Below are positions 1-5,544 of a DNA stretch of 5,544 nucleotides, in pieces; positions within the stretch are counted from its first letter, which is position 1; the number at the start of each line of letters is the position of its first letter. Location: assembly GCA_030146745.1 (NCBI GenBank), contig JASLBD010000366.1, forward strand, positions 1-5,544, written 5' to 3'. The DNA comes from Allosphingosinicella sp. (lineage in GTDB: Bacteria > Pseudomonadota > Alphaproteobacteria > Sphingomonadales > Sphingomonadaceae). A model generated the notes under the pieces. The model was not told the DNA's origin. It searched no databases and saw nothing but the letters and a program-made list of their open reading frames with translations. The position numbers and the translations under genes are program-made.

Positions 1-762
1 GACGAACATCTGGATGCCGAGCGCGAGAAGCACGACTCCGACATAGGCGCCGAGCTTCAGCAGCAGGTCCCAGCCGAACACCGAAGCGAGATTGAACATG
101 AAGGCGGCGATCGCGATCGGCGCCAGGCGGATGACGATTCCAATGAGGCGCATCGTCACGTGGAACAGGCCCTCGATCGCGTCCTGCAGCTGGTTGGCCG
201 GACGGGTATCGACCAGCAGCAGGCCGATTCCGAAGACGAGGGCGAAGAACATCACCGCGAGAATGTCGTTGGCGGCCGCGGCGGCGATGACGTTGTTGGG
301 GATGAGGTTGAGGAAGGTGTTGATTCCGGCCGGCTTCTCCTCGGCCGTCGAGAGGATCGCGCCGACGCCCTCGCGCGAATCGGCGAGCATCGCCTGCGCC
401 GCGGCCGGATCGACGCCCGCCCCCGGATTGAAGAGATTGGTGACGGCCAGCGCGATGACGACCGCGACGGACGAGATTCCGACGGTGAAGAAGAGCGTCT
501 TGAGGCCGATCCGCTTCAGCGCCCTGACATCGCCCATCTCAGCGATCCCGATGACGAGCGCGGAGAAGAGCAAGGGGATTACGAGCATGAAGAGCAGTCG
601 AAGGAAGATCTGCCCGACCGGCCCGGTGACGTAGGTGCGCAGGGTATCGGCCCAGGCGGCGTCGGGCGCGACCTGGTAGACGATCAGGCCGGTCGCGAGC
701 CCGACCAGGAAGCCGATCAGCATCTTCATCTGCAGCGACACGCCCCGCCCGGCCTCAACCAT
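1..762 (-). CDS. Dicarboxylate/amino acid:cation symporter (DAACS family), N-terminal part
   Basis: This is a sodium- or proton-coupled inner-membrane carrier of the GltP/DctA/GltPh family, which imports glutamate, aspartate or C4-dicarboxylates. Reading from ATG at 762, all 254 codons to the window edge are open, so roughly the first 60% of a ~420-residue protein is present. Family landmarks appear in order: a first hydrophobic helix at about residues 12-32, FLRLLFMLVIPLLFSALVIG at 53-72, a helix at about 90-110 ending TNLFNPG, a variable loop at 115-145, then LNLIPNNVIAAAAANDILAV (152-171) leading into MFFALVFGIGL, and LAPIAIAAF at 213-221. The serine-rich HP1 hairpin and the NMDGT substrate/cation motif would lie beyond base 1, so the substrate cannot be judged. 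The start is supported by GGAGG at 770-774 (minus strand), seven bases upstream. It follows the M24 peptidase gene on the same strand after a 177-base gap and may be cotranscribed with it or have its own promoter. Confidence 0.93.
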   Translation of the reverse strand, partial: MVEAGRGVSLQMKMLIGFLVGLATGLIVYQVAPDAAWADTLRTYVTGPVGQIFLRLLFMLVIPLLFSALVIGIAEMGDVRALKRIGLKTLFFTVGISSVAVVIALAVTNLFNPGAGVDPAAAQAMLADSREGVGAILSTAEEKPAGINTFLNLIPNNVIAAAAANDILAVMFFALVFGIGLLLVDTRPANQLQDAIEGLFHVTMRLIGIVIRLAPIAIAAFMFNLASVFGWDLLLKLGAYVGVVLLALGIQMFV

Positions 763-769
763 CCGTCAT
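763..769 (-). other. Spacer that decides the symporter start
   Basis: The minus strand reads GGAGG, then seven bases, then ATG at 762. Another ATG at 769 directly abuts the GGAGG and opens only four codons (M-T-D-G-stop), so it is unlikely to be the translation start. The ATG at 762 is therefore preferred. Confidence 0.6.
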
Positions 770-812
770 CCTCCACCTGTTTCGCCTATCCGGCGCATGA
801 CGGCCCGAAAAG

Positions 813-852
813 TCAATCGAAAGGCTTGTCGATCGACGGCGGCGGGGTCGAG
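813..852 (-). pseudogene. Fossil 3' end of an M24-peptidase-like gene
   Basis: Forty bases match 940-979, the real 3' end of the neighbouring peptidase gene, at 35 of 40 positions and in the same orientation. Read in the peptidase frame, this copy encodes STPPPSIDKPFD and a TGA stop, where the intact gene encodes STPPPSIDRPFD and TGA. Three of the five differences are silent third-position changes, and the other two together change one Arg codon (CGG) to a Lys codon (AAG). That pattern suggests the copies diverged while both were coding. The frame stays open upstream for 21 codons (to 878), reading SVPGRFSRS before the match, until TAA at 879-881. The similarity fades beyond the 40 bases. No start codon or catalytic part is present, so I read it as a remnant of a deleted tandem paralogue. 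A short duplicated segment is the alternative. Confidence 0.5.
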
Positions 853-910
853 GATCGAGAAAATCGACCCGGAACCGATTAGCTCCGCCGCGTAAATTCA
901 AGCACTTGGA

Positions 911-941
911 CATTGGTGCCTGGCACCGATCGACATCGATC
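911..941. repeat. Paired small palindromes after the peptidase gene
   Basis: Two inverted repeats lie back to back. GGTGCCTGGCACC (915-927) is symmetric about its central T, and its stem can be extended in RNA by a G·U and two more pairs to 912-930. GATCGA-CA-TCGATC follows at 928-941 and runs into the stop codon at 940-942. No run of T follows on the minus strand, so this is not a standard intrinsic terminator. It could be a REP-like element, an mRNA-stabilising 3' structure or a weak terminator. Confidence 0.45.
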
Positions 942-979
942 AATCGAAGGGCCGGTCGATCGACGGAGGCGGAGTCGAG
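940..979 (-). repeat. Direct repeat partner of 813-852
   Basis: This is the last 13 codons of the M24 peptidase gene, including its stop. It is repeated 127 bases further along at 813-852 with five mismatches. Each copy contains the 10-base palindrome GTCGATCGAC. The flanks on either side of the two copies are not alike, so the repeat is sharply limited. Confidence 0.75.
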
Positions 980-2202
980 AACCAGCGCGGGCCGGCCGCC
1001 GTCATGTAGAGGCAGTCCTCGAGGCGAATCCCGAACTTGCCGGGAAGGTAGATGCCCGGCTCGTTCGAGAAGCACATGCCCGGCGCCAGCTTCGTCGTCT
1101 CGCCGTGGACGAAATTGACCGGCTCGTGCCCCTCCATGCCGATGCCGTGGCCGGTGCGGTGGGAGGTTCCGGGCAGCTTGTAGCCGGGTCCGTAGCCCCA
1201 GGCTTCGTACTGGCGGCGGACGGCATCGTCGACGCTCCCCGCCGGACGGCCGACCTGCGCCGAGGCGAAGGCGATGTCCTGGCCCCGGCGCATCTGGTTC
1301 CAGACCTTGCGCTGCTCCGCATCCGCCTCGCCGAAGACGAAGGTGCGCGAGATATCGGACTGGTAGCCGTGGACCGTGCAGCCGCAGTCCATCAGCACCA
1401 CCTCGCCTCGCCGCACCGCCTGCGGCTTGCCGGTGCCGTGCGGATAGGCGCTGGCCTCGCCGAGCAGGATCAGCGCGAATTCGGGGCGTCCGCCGAGCGC
1501 CCGGGTGGCGCCGTTCATGATCTCGCCGATCTGCGCCGGAGTCATGCCCTTGTCGATGCGCCCGTAGGTATGGCGGTAGGCCGCGACGGTCACGTCCGCC
1601 GCCTTCCGCATCAGCGCGATCTCGGCCGGCGACTTGATCATCCGGCAGCCGCGCACCACCGCCGCGCCGCTCCGGATATCGGCCCGCGGCAGCGCCCGAC
1701 GCAGGCCGTCGACGGCGAAGAAGCGGACCGTCTCCTCGATCCCGACCGGCCGGTTGGCGACCTTCCGGTCGCGCAGGGCCCCCGCGACCAGCTTCAGCGG
1801 GTCCTCGTGCTCGACCCATGTGCGCACCTCGGCCGGCACGGCGAGGCTCTCGCGCACCGACGGCTCCTCGAAGAAGGGGGTGAAGACGATCGGCTCGCCC
1901 TCGACCGGGATGAGCGCGGCGGTGAGGCGCTCGCTTCGTCCCCAACGGACTCCCGTGAAATAATCAAGCGATGCGCCGGGCTCGATCAGGATCGAGCCGA
2001 GGCCGTGACGGCGCATCAGCCCCCTCGCCTTTTCGAGGCGCATCAGCCGTTCCGCCGCGCCGATCGGAACCGCGTCGCCGGTGATCGGCTTCAGCGCCGG
2101 TTCGGCGGCGGCGAGCAGCGCCGACGGGCGGGCGGCGAGCGCGGCCCCGGCGGCGAGCCCGCCCAGGGCGAAGCCGCGGCGGCTCGTCTCAGGCATAAGC
2201 AT
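940..2202 (-). CDS. Tat-exported M24 metallopeptidase (Xaa-Pro aminopeptidase/prolidase family)
   Basis: This 420-residue protein is a pita-bread-fold metallopeptidase that would remove an N-terminal residue before proline or split X-Pro dipeptides, using two metal ions. All five expected ligands are visible: D272 (VVLMDCG), D283 (QSDISRTF), H352 (RTGHGIG), E381 (FSNEPGIY) and E395 (IRLEDC). H255 in SAYPHG fits the conserved catalytic histidine. A creatinase-type N domain spans about 50-180, including LDYFTGVRWGRSERL. The N-terminus has a twin-arginine signal, SRRGFALGG (7-15), a hydrophobic Ala/Leu stretch, and a possible cleavage site near ALLAAAEP, so the folded enzyme is probably periplasmic. 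The start at 2202 follows an AGGAAAGGGGGG ribosome-binding tract. ATG at 2196, two codons later, is the alternative, while an upstream in-frame start at 2247 would bury the Tat motif. It overlaps the GST stop by 14 bases. The exact substrate is not determined. Confidence 0.93.
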   Translation of the reverse strand: MLMPETSRRGFALGGLAAGAALAARPSALLAAAEPALKPITGDAVPIGAAERLMRLEKARGLMRRHGLGSILIEPGASLDYFTGVRWGRSERLTAALIPVEGEPIVFTPFFEEPSVRESLAVPAEVRTWVEHEDPLKLVAGALRDRKVANRPVGIEETVRFFAVDGLRRALPRADIRSGAAVVRGCRMIKSPAEIALMRKAADVTVAAYRHTYGRIDKGMTPAQIGEIMNGATRALGGRPEFALILLGEASAYPHGTGKPQAVRRGEVVLMDCGCTVHGYQSDISRTFVFGEADAEQRKVWNQMRRGQDIAFASAQVGRPAGSVDDAVRRQYEAWGYGPGYKLPGTSHRTGHGIGMEGHEPVNFVHGETTKLAPGMCFSNEPGIYLPGKFGIRLEDCLYMTAAGPRWFSTPPPSIDRPFD

Positions 2203-2812
2203 AGGGCCCCCCTTTCCTGAGCGCCGCGCCGTAAGCCGGGCGGGCATGGATCCGCTCGAGCCAGTCGACGAGGTTCGGCCGGCTCTCGCCCAGGCCGGCG
2301 CGGTGGCGCGAGGCTTCGAGCGGGAAGCTCATCATGACATCGGCGGCGGTGAAGGCGTCGCCGGCGAACCAGGGCCGGTCCGCGAGCTCCGTCTCCAGCC
2401 AGTCGAGATGCTGGTCGAGCATCTTCCGCACCGGCGCCCGCGCCGGACGGCCGAGCAGACCGAGGCGGCGGACGACCAGCATCGCCAGCAAGGGCGGCAT
2501 CATCGAGCCTTCGGCATAATGGAGGAAGTGGCGGTAGCGCAGCCGGTCCTCGCGCTTCGCCGGCGGACCGAGGCGGTTATCGGCCTTGTCGACAAGATAT
2601 TCGACGATCGCTCCCGTTTCCGCGACGACCCGGCCGTCATCCTCCATCACCGGCGACTTGCCGAGCGGATGGACCCGCCTGAGCTCCGGCGGCGCCAGCA
2701 TCGTCTTCCTGTCGCGCTCGTAGCGGCGCACCTCGTAGGGCAGGCCGAGCTCCTCGAGCAGCCACAGGATTCGCTGCGACCGGCTGTTCTCGAGATGGTG
2801 GACGACGATCAT
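2189..2812 (-). CDS. Glutathione S-transferase, GTT1-like
   Basis: This is a 207-residue cytosolic GST. GSTs conjugate glutathione to electrophiles or act as glutathione peroxidases. The thioredoxin-like domain covers about 1-76, starting MIVVHHLENSRSQRILWLL. The candidate glutathione-activating residue is Ser10 or Ser12. The cis-proline region is KSPVM (52-56, Pro54), and ETGAIVEYL (65-73) supplies the gamma-glutamyl contacts. The all-alpha domain has HYAEGSMMPPLL (98-109) and the N-capping segment FTAADVMMSFPLEA (154-167). APPELRRVHPLGKSP (40-54) and the YAEGS and MSFPL segments closely recall yeast GTT1 from memory, which supports the subfamily call. ATG at 2812 is chosen because it forms an ATGA overlap with the upstream stop and has AGGA seven bases ahead. 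A GTG at 2830 would add six residues. It sits in the ureohydrolase-peptidase operon, and its own substrate is unknown. Confidence 0.92.
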   Translation of the reverse strand: MIVVHHLENSRSQRILWLLEELGLPYEVRRYERDRKTMLAPPELRRVHPLGKSPVMEDDGRVVAETGAIVEYLVDKADNRLGPPAKREDRLRYRHFLHYAEGSMMPPLLAMLVVRRLGLLGRPARAPVRKMLDQHLDWLETELADRPWFAGDAFTAADVMMSFPLEASRHRAGLGESRPNLVDWLERIHARPAYGAALRKGGPYAYA

Positions 2813-3642
2813 TCCCGGTTCCTGCGGCACAGGGCGGCGACCTCCTTGACGAGCTTGGCTGCGAGGACGGCGGTGACTCCGTTCAGGTCGCGGCTGGGGT
2901 TATACTCGACGATGTCGGCGCCTACGACGGGCGCCCGCACCCTGTCGAGAACCGCCAGCACGTCGCGGACGGAGAGGCCGCCCGGCTCGTGGTGCGACAC
3001 GCCGGGGGCGAAGGCCGGGTCGAACCCGTCCAGGTCGAGGCTGATATAGAGCGGCCCGTCGAGCCTGGGCACCGCGCCGGGGGCGAAATCGCGCATCTCG
3101 ACGATCTCGACCCCGAACCTCTCCGCCTGCTCCCGGCAATGGCGGTTCAAGGTCCGGATGCCGACCTGGACCAGCCGCCGAGCCAGCCCCCGCTCCATGA
3201 TCCGGGCGAAGGGCGAGGCGTGGGAGCGGGGATTGCCCTCGAAATCGTCATACAGGTCGGGATGGGCATCGAAGTGAAGGATGTCGATCGCTCCGTGGGC
3301 GGCGGCAAGCGCCTCGATCACCGGGACGGTGATCGAATGGTCGCCGCCGAGGACGAGCGGGACGGCGCCGTCGGCGGCCGCCTCGGCGACGGCGGCGGCG
3401 ATGAGGGCGTCGTCGCCGTCGGCCTCGGCCAGCGGCAGGTCGCCGGAGTCGGAGAGGCGGACGTCGAGCCCCAGCTCGATCCCCGACTCGGCCGCCATGT
3501 TGCCGTGATCGGAGCGGAGCGCCGAGCGGATCAGCGGCGGCGCCAGCGCCGCTCCGCGCAGGAAGGACGAATGGCGGTCGGTGGGGGCGCCGATCAGCCG
3601 AAGCTCCGGAACGTCGGTCCTGGTCGCGGCTTCATTCTCCAT
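2809..3642 (-). CDS. Arginase/agmatinase-family ureohydrolase, plant-arginase-like
   Basis: This 277-residue, probably cytoplasmic enzyme hydrolyses a guanidino group to urea with two manganese ions. The substrate could be arginine (to ornithine) or agmatine (to putrescine). All metal ligands are present: H102 (GGDHS), D125, H127 and D129 (FDAHPD), and D203 and D205 (SLDLDGFDP). The segment FEGNPRSHASPFARIME (134-150), then LVQVGIR, FAPGVSHHEPGGLSVRDVL (211-229) and GADIVEYNPSRD, reads strikingly like plant arginases, which are known to group with agmatinases rather than with animal or Bacillus arginases. I therefore do not assign rocF or speB. The start is the first ATG of the frame. Its ribosome-binding site is weak, and a GTG at 3747 would add 35 low-complexity Arg/Pro-rich residues. 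It is the first gene of the minus-strand cluster and its stop overlaps the GST start by four bases (ATGA). Confidence 0.9.
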   Translation of the reverse strand: MENEAATRTDVPELRLIGAPTDRHSSFLRGAALAPPLIRSALRSDHGNMAAESGIELGLDVRLSDSGDLPLAEADGDDALIAAAVAEAAADGAVPLVLGGDHSITVPVIEALAAAHGAIDILHFDAHPDLYDDFEGNPRSHASPFARIMERGLARRLVQVGIRTLNRHCREQAERFGVEIVEMRDFAPGAVPRLDGPLYISLDLDGFDPAFAPGVSHHEPGGLSVRDVLAVLDRVRAPVVGADIVEYNPSRDLNGVTAVLAAKLVKEVAALCRRNRE

Positions 3643-3786
3643 CGGCGGCGTCTGTGGAGAGGCGCACCGGCCTTGTCCAGCGGGGACCGGGCGGCCGCGT
3701 GACAGGGGTCCGCTTCTCACCCGGCGATTTGGGGGAACCGGATCCACCCGGCATCGTCTATGCGCCTTCCACCTTCAAGGATCGCC
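3643..3786. promoter_or_regulatory. Divergent intergenic region between ureohydrolase and MFS genes
   Basis: These 144 bases lie between two divergent start codons, so promoters for both directions should be here. I find no convincing -35/-10 pair on either strand and no clear operator. The only distinct signal is AAGGA at 3777-3781, the ribosome-binding site of the plus-strand MFS gene. The call rests on gene orientation alone. Confidence 0.35.
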
Positions 3787-5013
3787 ATGCTCCAGCCGCC
3801 CCGCCCCGATCTGACCGGCGCCCGCCCCGGCTTCCGCGAGTTCGTGGTCCTGATCGCGGGCCTGATGTCGCTGAACGCCCTCGCCATCGACGCGATGGTG
3901 CCGGCGCTGCCCGCGATCGGCGAGGCCCTGAACGTCCCCGACGAGAACAGCCGCCAGCTCGTCGTCTCGCTCTACGTGCTCGGCTTCGGCCTCACCCAGA
4001 TCGTCTACGGGCCGCTCTCGGACCGGTTCGGGCGCAAGCCGGTGCTGGTCGTCAGCCTCGTCCTCTATGTCGGCTTCGCTCTGGCCTGCTGGGCGGCGCC
4101 GAGCTTCACCCTGCTTCTGGCGGCGCGGATGGCGCAGGGCGGAGCCGCGGCCTCGACCCGGGTGCTGGTCGTCTCGATCGTGCGCGACCGCTACGAAGGC
4201 GGGCGGATGGCGCGGATCATGTCGCTCGCCTTCCTCGTCTTCCTGCTCGTGCCGATGCTGGCTCCCGTCTTCGGCCAGCTCACCCTGCTCGTCGCCTCGT
4301 GGCGGGCGATCTTCTTCGGCCTGGCGCTGGGCGGGGCGGTCATGCTGCTGTGGACGACGATCCGGCTGCCCGAGACCCTGAACCCGGAATATAGGCGGCC
4401 GCTCAACCCGAAGACGATCTGGGACGGGACCTGGCAGACGCTCAGCAACCGCCAGTCGCTCGGCTACACGCTCGCCTTCACTTTGATGATGGCGAGCCTG
4501 ATGGGCTATATCAACTCGATCCAGCAGATCGTCTTCGACATCTTCGGCCGGCCCGAGCTGATCGCCGCGACCTTCGCCGGGGTCGCGCTGCCCATGGCCT
4601 TCACCTCCTGGCTCAACTCGAGGATCGTCGAGCGGATCGGGACCCGCCGGGTCGCCCATGCGGGCCTCGCCCTGTTCACCTTGTCGGCGCTGGTCCACCT
4701 CGTCGTCGTCCTGACGACCGGCGAGAGCCTGTGGCTGTTCATCGTCCTGCAGGGCCTGACCATGGCCTGCTTCGGCCTCGCCTCCGCCAATTTCGGATCG
4801 CTGGCGATGCAGCCGCTGGGCCATGTCGCGGGCACCGCCTCGTCCGTGCAGGGGTCGATCGGAACGATCGGCGGAGCGCTGCTCGGCCTCGCCGTCGGCC
4901 AGAGCTTCGACGGGACGCTTGTGCCGATGGTCGGCGCCTTCGCCGCCTTCGGGGCGATCGCTTTGCTCATCCTCCTGGCGACGGAACGGGGGAGGCTTTT
5001 CGGGCAGGGATGA
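3787..5013 (+). CDS. MFS multidrug efflux transporter, Bcr/CflA (DHA1) type
   Basis: This 408-residue, 12-helix inner-membrane proton antiporter probably exports drugs or other toxic small molecules. TM1 carries LAIDAMVPALPAIGEAL (32-48), the acidic and proline-rich helix typical of Bcr/CflA proteins. Motif A between TM2 and TM3 is GPLSDRFGRKP (75-85). The TM4 motif with its conserved arginine is AARMAQGGAA (112-121, Arg114), followed by VRDRY. The TM5 antiporter segment is LLVPMLAPVFGQL (153-165), and LPETL (194-198) ends the first half before the central loop. The second half (from about 225) has GTASSVQGSIGTIGGALLG (349-367), also typical of this subfamily. ATG at 3787 is preferred because AAGGA lies five bases upstream. 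An in-frame ATG at 3760 would add nine residues with no good ribosome-binding site. It is divergent from the ureohydrolase cluster and convergent with recA. The exported substrate cannot be told from sequence. Confidence 0.92.
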   Translation: MLQPPRPDLTGARPGFREFVVLIAGLMSLNALAIDAMVPALPAIGEALNVPDENSRQLVVSLYVLGFGLTQIVYGPLSDRFGRKPVLVVSLVLYVGFALACWAAPSFTLLLAARMAQGGAAASTRVLVVSIVRDRYEGGRMARIMSLAFLVFLLVPMLAPVFGQLTLLVASWRAIFFGLALGGAVMLLWTTIRLPETLNPEYRRPLNPKTIWDGTWQTLSNRQSLGYTLAFTLMMASLMGYINSIQQIVFDIFGRPELIAATFAGVALPMAFTSWLNSRIVERIGTRRVAHAGLALFTLSALVHLVVVLTTGESLWLFIVLQGLTMACFGLASANFGSLAMQPLGHVAGTASSVQGSIGTIGGALLGLAVGQSFDGTLVPMVGAFAAFGAIALLILLATERGRLFGQG

Positions 5014-5067
5014 CGCAGCGGCGGTGACCGAATGACCTGCGCCGTGCCCGGCCGAAGGCCCCGAACC

Positions 5068-5196
5068 GGTTCGCACAAAGCACACGAAGGTCACGAAGAG
5101 GCTCCGCCCACGCCGCCTAATGGCCCTTTCCGAATTAGCGCCGGGACGAAGCCGCTACGCGGACCCTTCGTGCCCTTCGCGTGCTTTGTGCGAACC
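5068..5196. repeat. Long inverted repeat (MITE/REP-like hairpin) of CACrAAG units
   Basis: The arms 5068-5098 and 5166-5196 are reverse complements at 29 of 31 positions and are separated by 67 bases. Pairing may continue inwards for about eight more bases with one bulge. Each arm is made of three 9-base units of the form nCACrAAGn: in the left arm GCACAAAGC (5073-5081), ACACGAAGG (5082-5090) and TCACGAAGA (5091-5099). It lies between convergent genes, so it could act as a bidirectional transcription barrier, but neither side has a clear run of T. No transposase is present. The plus strand can be read as a small ORF containing HKAHEGHEE, which I consider a by-product of the repeat. Confidence 0.8.
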
Positions 5197-5215
5197 CGGA
5201 TCTTTCTTCAAATCA

Positions 5216-5233
5216 TCGTCCGGATCCGGACGA
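5216..5233. repeat. 18-base perfect palindrome downstream of recA
   Basis: TCGTCCGGATCCGGACGA is its own reverse complement. It begins 26 bases beyond the recA stop codon on the minus strand. A hairpin here could end or stabilise recA mRNA, but the bases after it (TGATTTGAAG) are not a T run, so an intrinsic terminator is only possible. A dimeric protein-binding site is the alternative. Confidence 0.5.
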
Positions 5234-5254
5234 AGTTCATGAAGTTCACGATCT
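5228..5254 (+). repeat. Decayed 9-base tandem units next to recA
   Basis: Three successive 9-base blocks, GGACGAAGT, TCATGAAGT and TCACGATCT, match the nCACrAAGn unit of the inverted repeat at 5068-5196 imperfectly and in the same phase and orientation as its left arm. GAAGTTCA recurs exactly with period nine (5232-5239 and 5241-5248). This may be a degenerate further copy of the same repeat arm. Confidence 0.4.
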
Positions 5255-5258
5255 CGCG

Positions 5259-5544
5259 CTAAATATCGTCCTCCGGGCCCGGACCGGCCATCAGCGCCTC
5301 GGCGACCTCGTCGGTCTTGCCGCGGATGGCGCGCTCGAGGCGGGCTCCGACCTCCGGATTCTCGCGCAGGTAGGTCTTGGCGTTCTCGCGGCCCTGGCCG
5401 ATCCGGATCGAATCGTAGCTGAACCAGGCGCCGGACTTCTCGACGATCCCGGCCTTCACTCCGAGGTCGAGTATCTCGCCGACCTTGGAGATGCCCTCGC
5501 CGTACATGATGTCGAACTCGACCTGCTTGAACGGCGGCGCCACC
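5259..5544 (-). CDS. recA: Recombinase RecA, C-terminal part
   Basis: The last ~95 codons of recA are present. The 5' end, with the ATPase Walker motifs, lies beyond the right edge. RecA forms the ATP-dependent filament on single-stranded DNA for homologous recombination and triggers LexA cleavage in the SOS response. The visible part starts [17 protein letters not shown] and continues with [28 protein letters not shown] and [18 protein letters not shown]. These are the end of the core and the C-terminal domain that helps duplex DNA binding. The acidic tail is short (GPGPEDDI), as in sphingomonad RecA and unlike the longer E. coli tail. The stop is TAG at 5259-5261. The gene converges on the MFS gene. 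Any SOS box would be near the start codon and so is not in this window. Confidence 0.97.
   Translation of the reverse strand, partial: VAPPFKQVEFDIMYGEGISKVGEILDLGVKAGIVEKSGAWFSYDSIRIGQGRENAKTYLRENPEVGARLERAIRGKTDEVAEALMAGPGPEDDI

Noticed and set aside
160..882. A 240-codon plus-strand open frame opposite the symporter gene
   Set aside because: It is very charged and of low complexity, and it overlaps a clear membrane carrier on the other strand that is open over its full length in the window.
913..2220. A 435-codon plus-strand open frame opposite the peptidase gene
   Set aside because: The minus strand shows all five metal ligands, a Tat signal and a ribosome-binding site. The plus-strand product is Arg/Ala/Asp-rich shadow sequence.
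2189..2247. An upstream start for the peptidase at 2247
   Set aside because: It would add 15 residues ahead of the Tat motif and lie deep inside the GST gene, while the ATG at 2202 has a strong purine-rich ribosome-binding site.
5014..5067. A possible terminator for the MFS gene (GGCCGAAGGCC at 5050-5060, GAACCGGTTC at 5063-5072)
   Set aside because: The stems are only four to five base pairs and no T run follows. They are not strong enough to call a terminator.
3775..5094. A 439-codon minus-strand open frame opposite the MFS gene
   Set aside because: It is rich in Arg, Asp, Glu, Gln and His with no recognisable fold, which is typical of antisense frames in GC-rich DNA. The plus strand encodes a clear 12-helix transporter with motif A and a good ribosome-binding site.
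5068..5254. A CRISPR array from the repeated CACGAAG units
   Set aside because: The units are nine bases, directly adjoining, and arranged as an inverted repeat. There are no regular spacers and no cas genes.
5032..5262. A 76-codon plus-strand open frame containing HKAHEGHEE
   Set aside because: It is a translation of the CACrAAG inverted repeat, has no ribosome-binding site, and its two halves come from the two arms of the repeat.

Overview
The window is GC-rich and densely coding, and it looks like chromosome of an alphaproteobacterium, most likely Sphingomonadales. The main evidence is the partial RecA at the right end: its C-terminal region has the alphaproteobacterial form, and its tail (…[10 protein letters not shown]) resembles sphingomonad RecA. 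The codon use, with G or C at most third positions, agrees. The order-level placement is inference from remembered family sequences, not from a search.

Layout. From 3642 leftwards to the window edge, four genes run on the minus strand in a probable operon: an arginase/agmatinase-family ureohydrolase, a GTT1-like glutathione S-transferase, a Tat-exported M24 (Xaa-Pro) metallopeptidase, and the N-terminal 254 residues of a dicarboxylate/amino acid:cation symporter that continues beyond base 1. The first three genes overlap (4 bases, then 14 bases), which implies translational coupling. The symporter follows a 177-base gap containing palindromes and a 40-base copy of the peptidase gene's 3' end. 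Divergent from this cluster, on the plus strand, is a Bcr/CflA-type MFS drug-efflux transporter (3787-5013). It converges on recA, whose 3' end lies at 5259-5544 on the minus strand.

The minus-strand cluster suggests peptide and amino acid use. A periplasmic peptidase would release amino acids or dipeptides, a cation-coupled carrier could import acidic amino acids or C4-dicarboxylates, and a cytoplasmic ureohydrolase would split a guanidino compound such as arginine or agmatine. The place of the GST in this scheme is unclear. The pathway is inferred from gene context only.

The non-coding parts hold the least ordinary material. Between the peptidase and symporter genes there is an apparent gene-end fossil in the same reading frame as the peptidase tail, and it differs from that tail almost only by synonymous or conservative changes. 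Between the MFS gene and recA there is a 31-base inverted repeat (29 of 31 matching) built of 9-base units of the form nCACrAAGn, with a more decayed third block of such units beside recA and an 18-base perfect palindrome next to it. I see no CRISPR array, rRNA, tRNA, integrase or transposase, and no convincing new multi-gene system.
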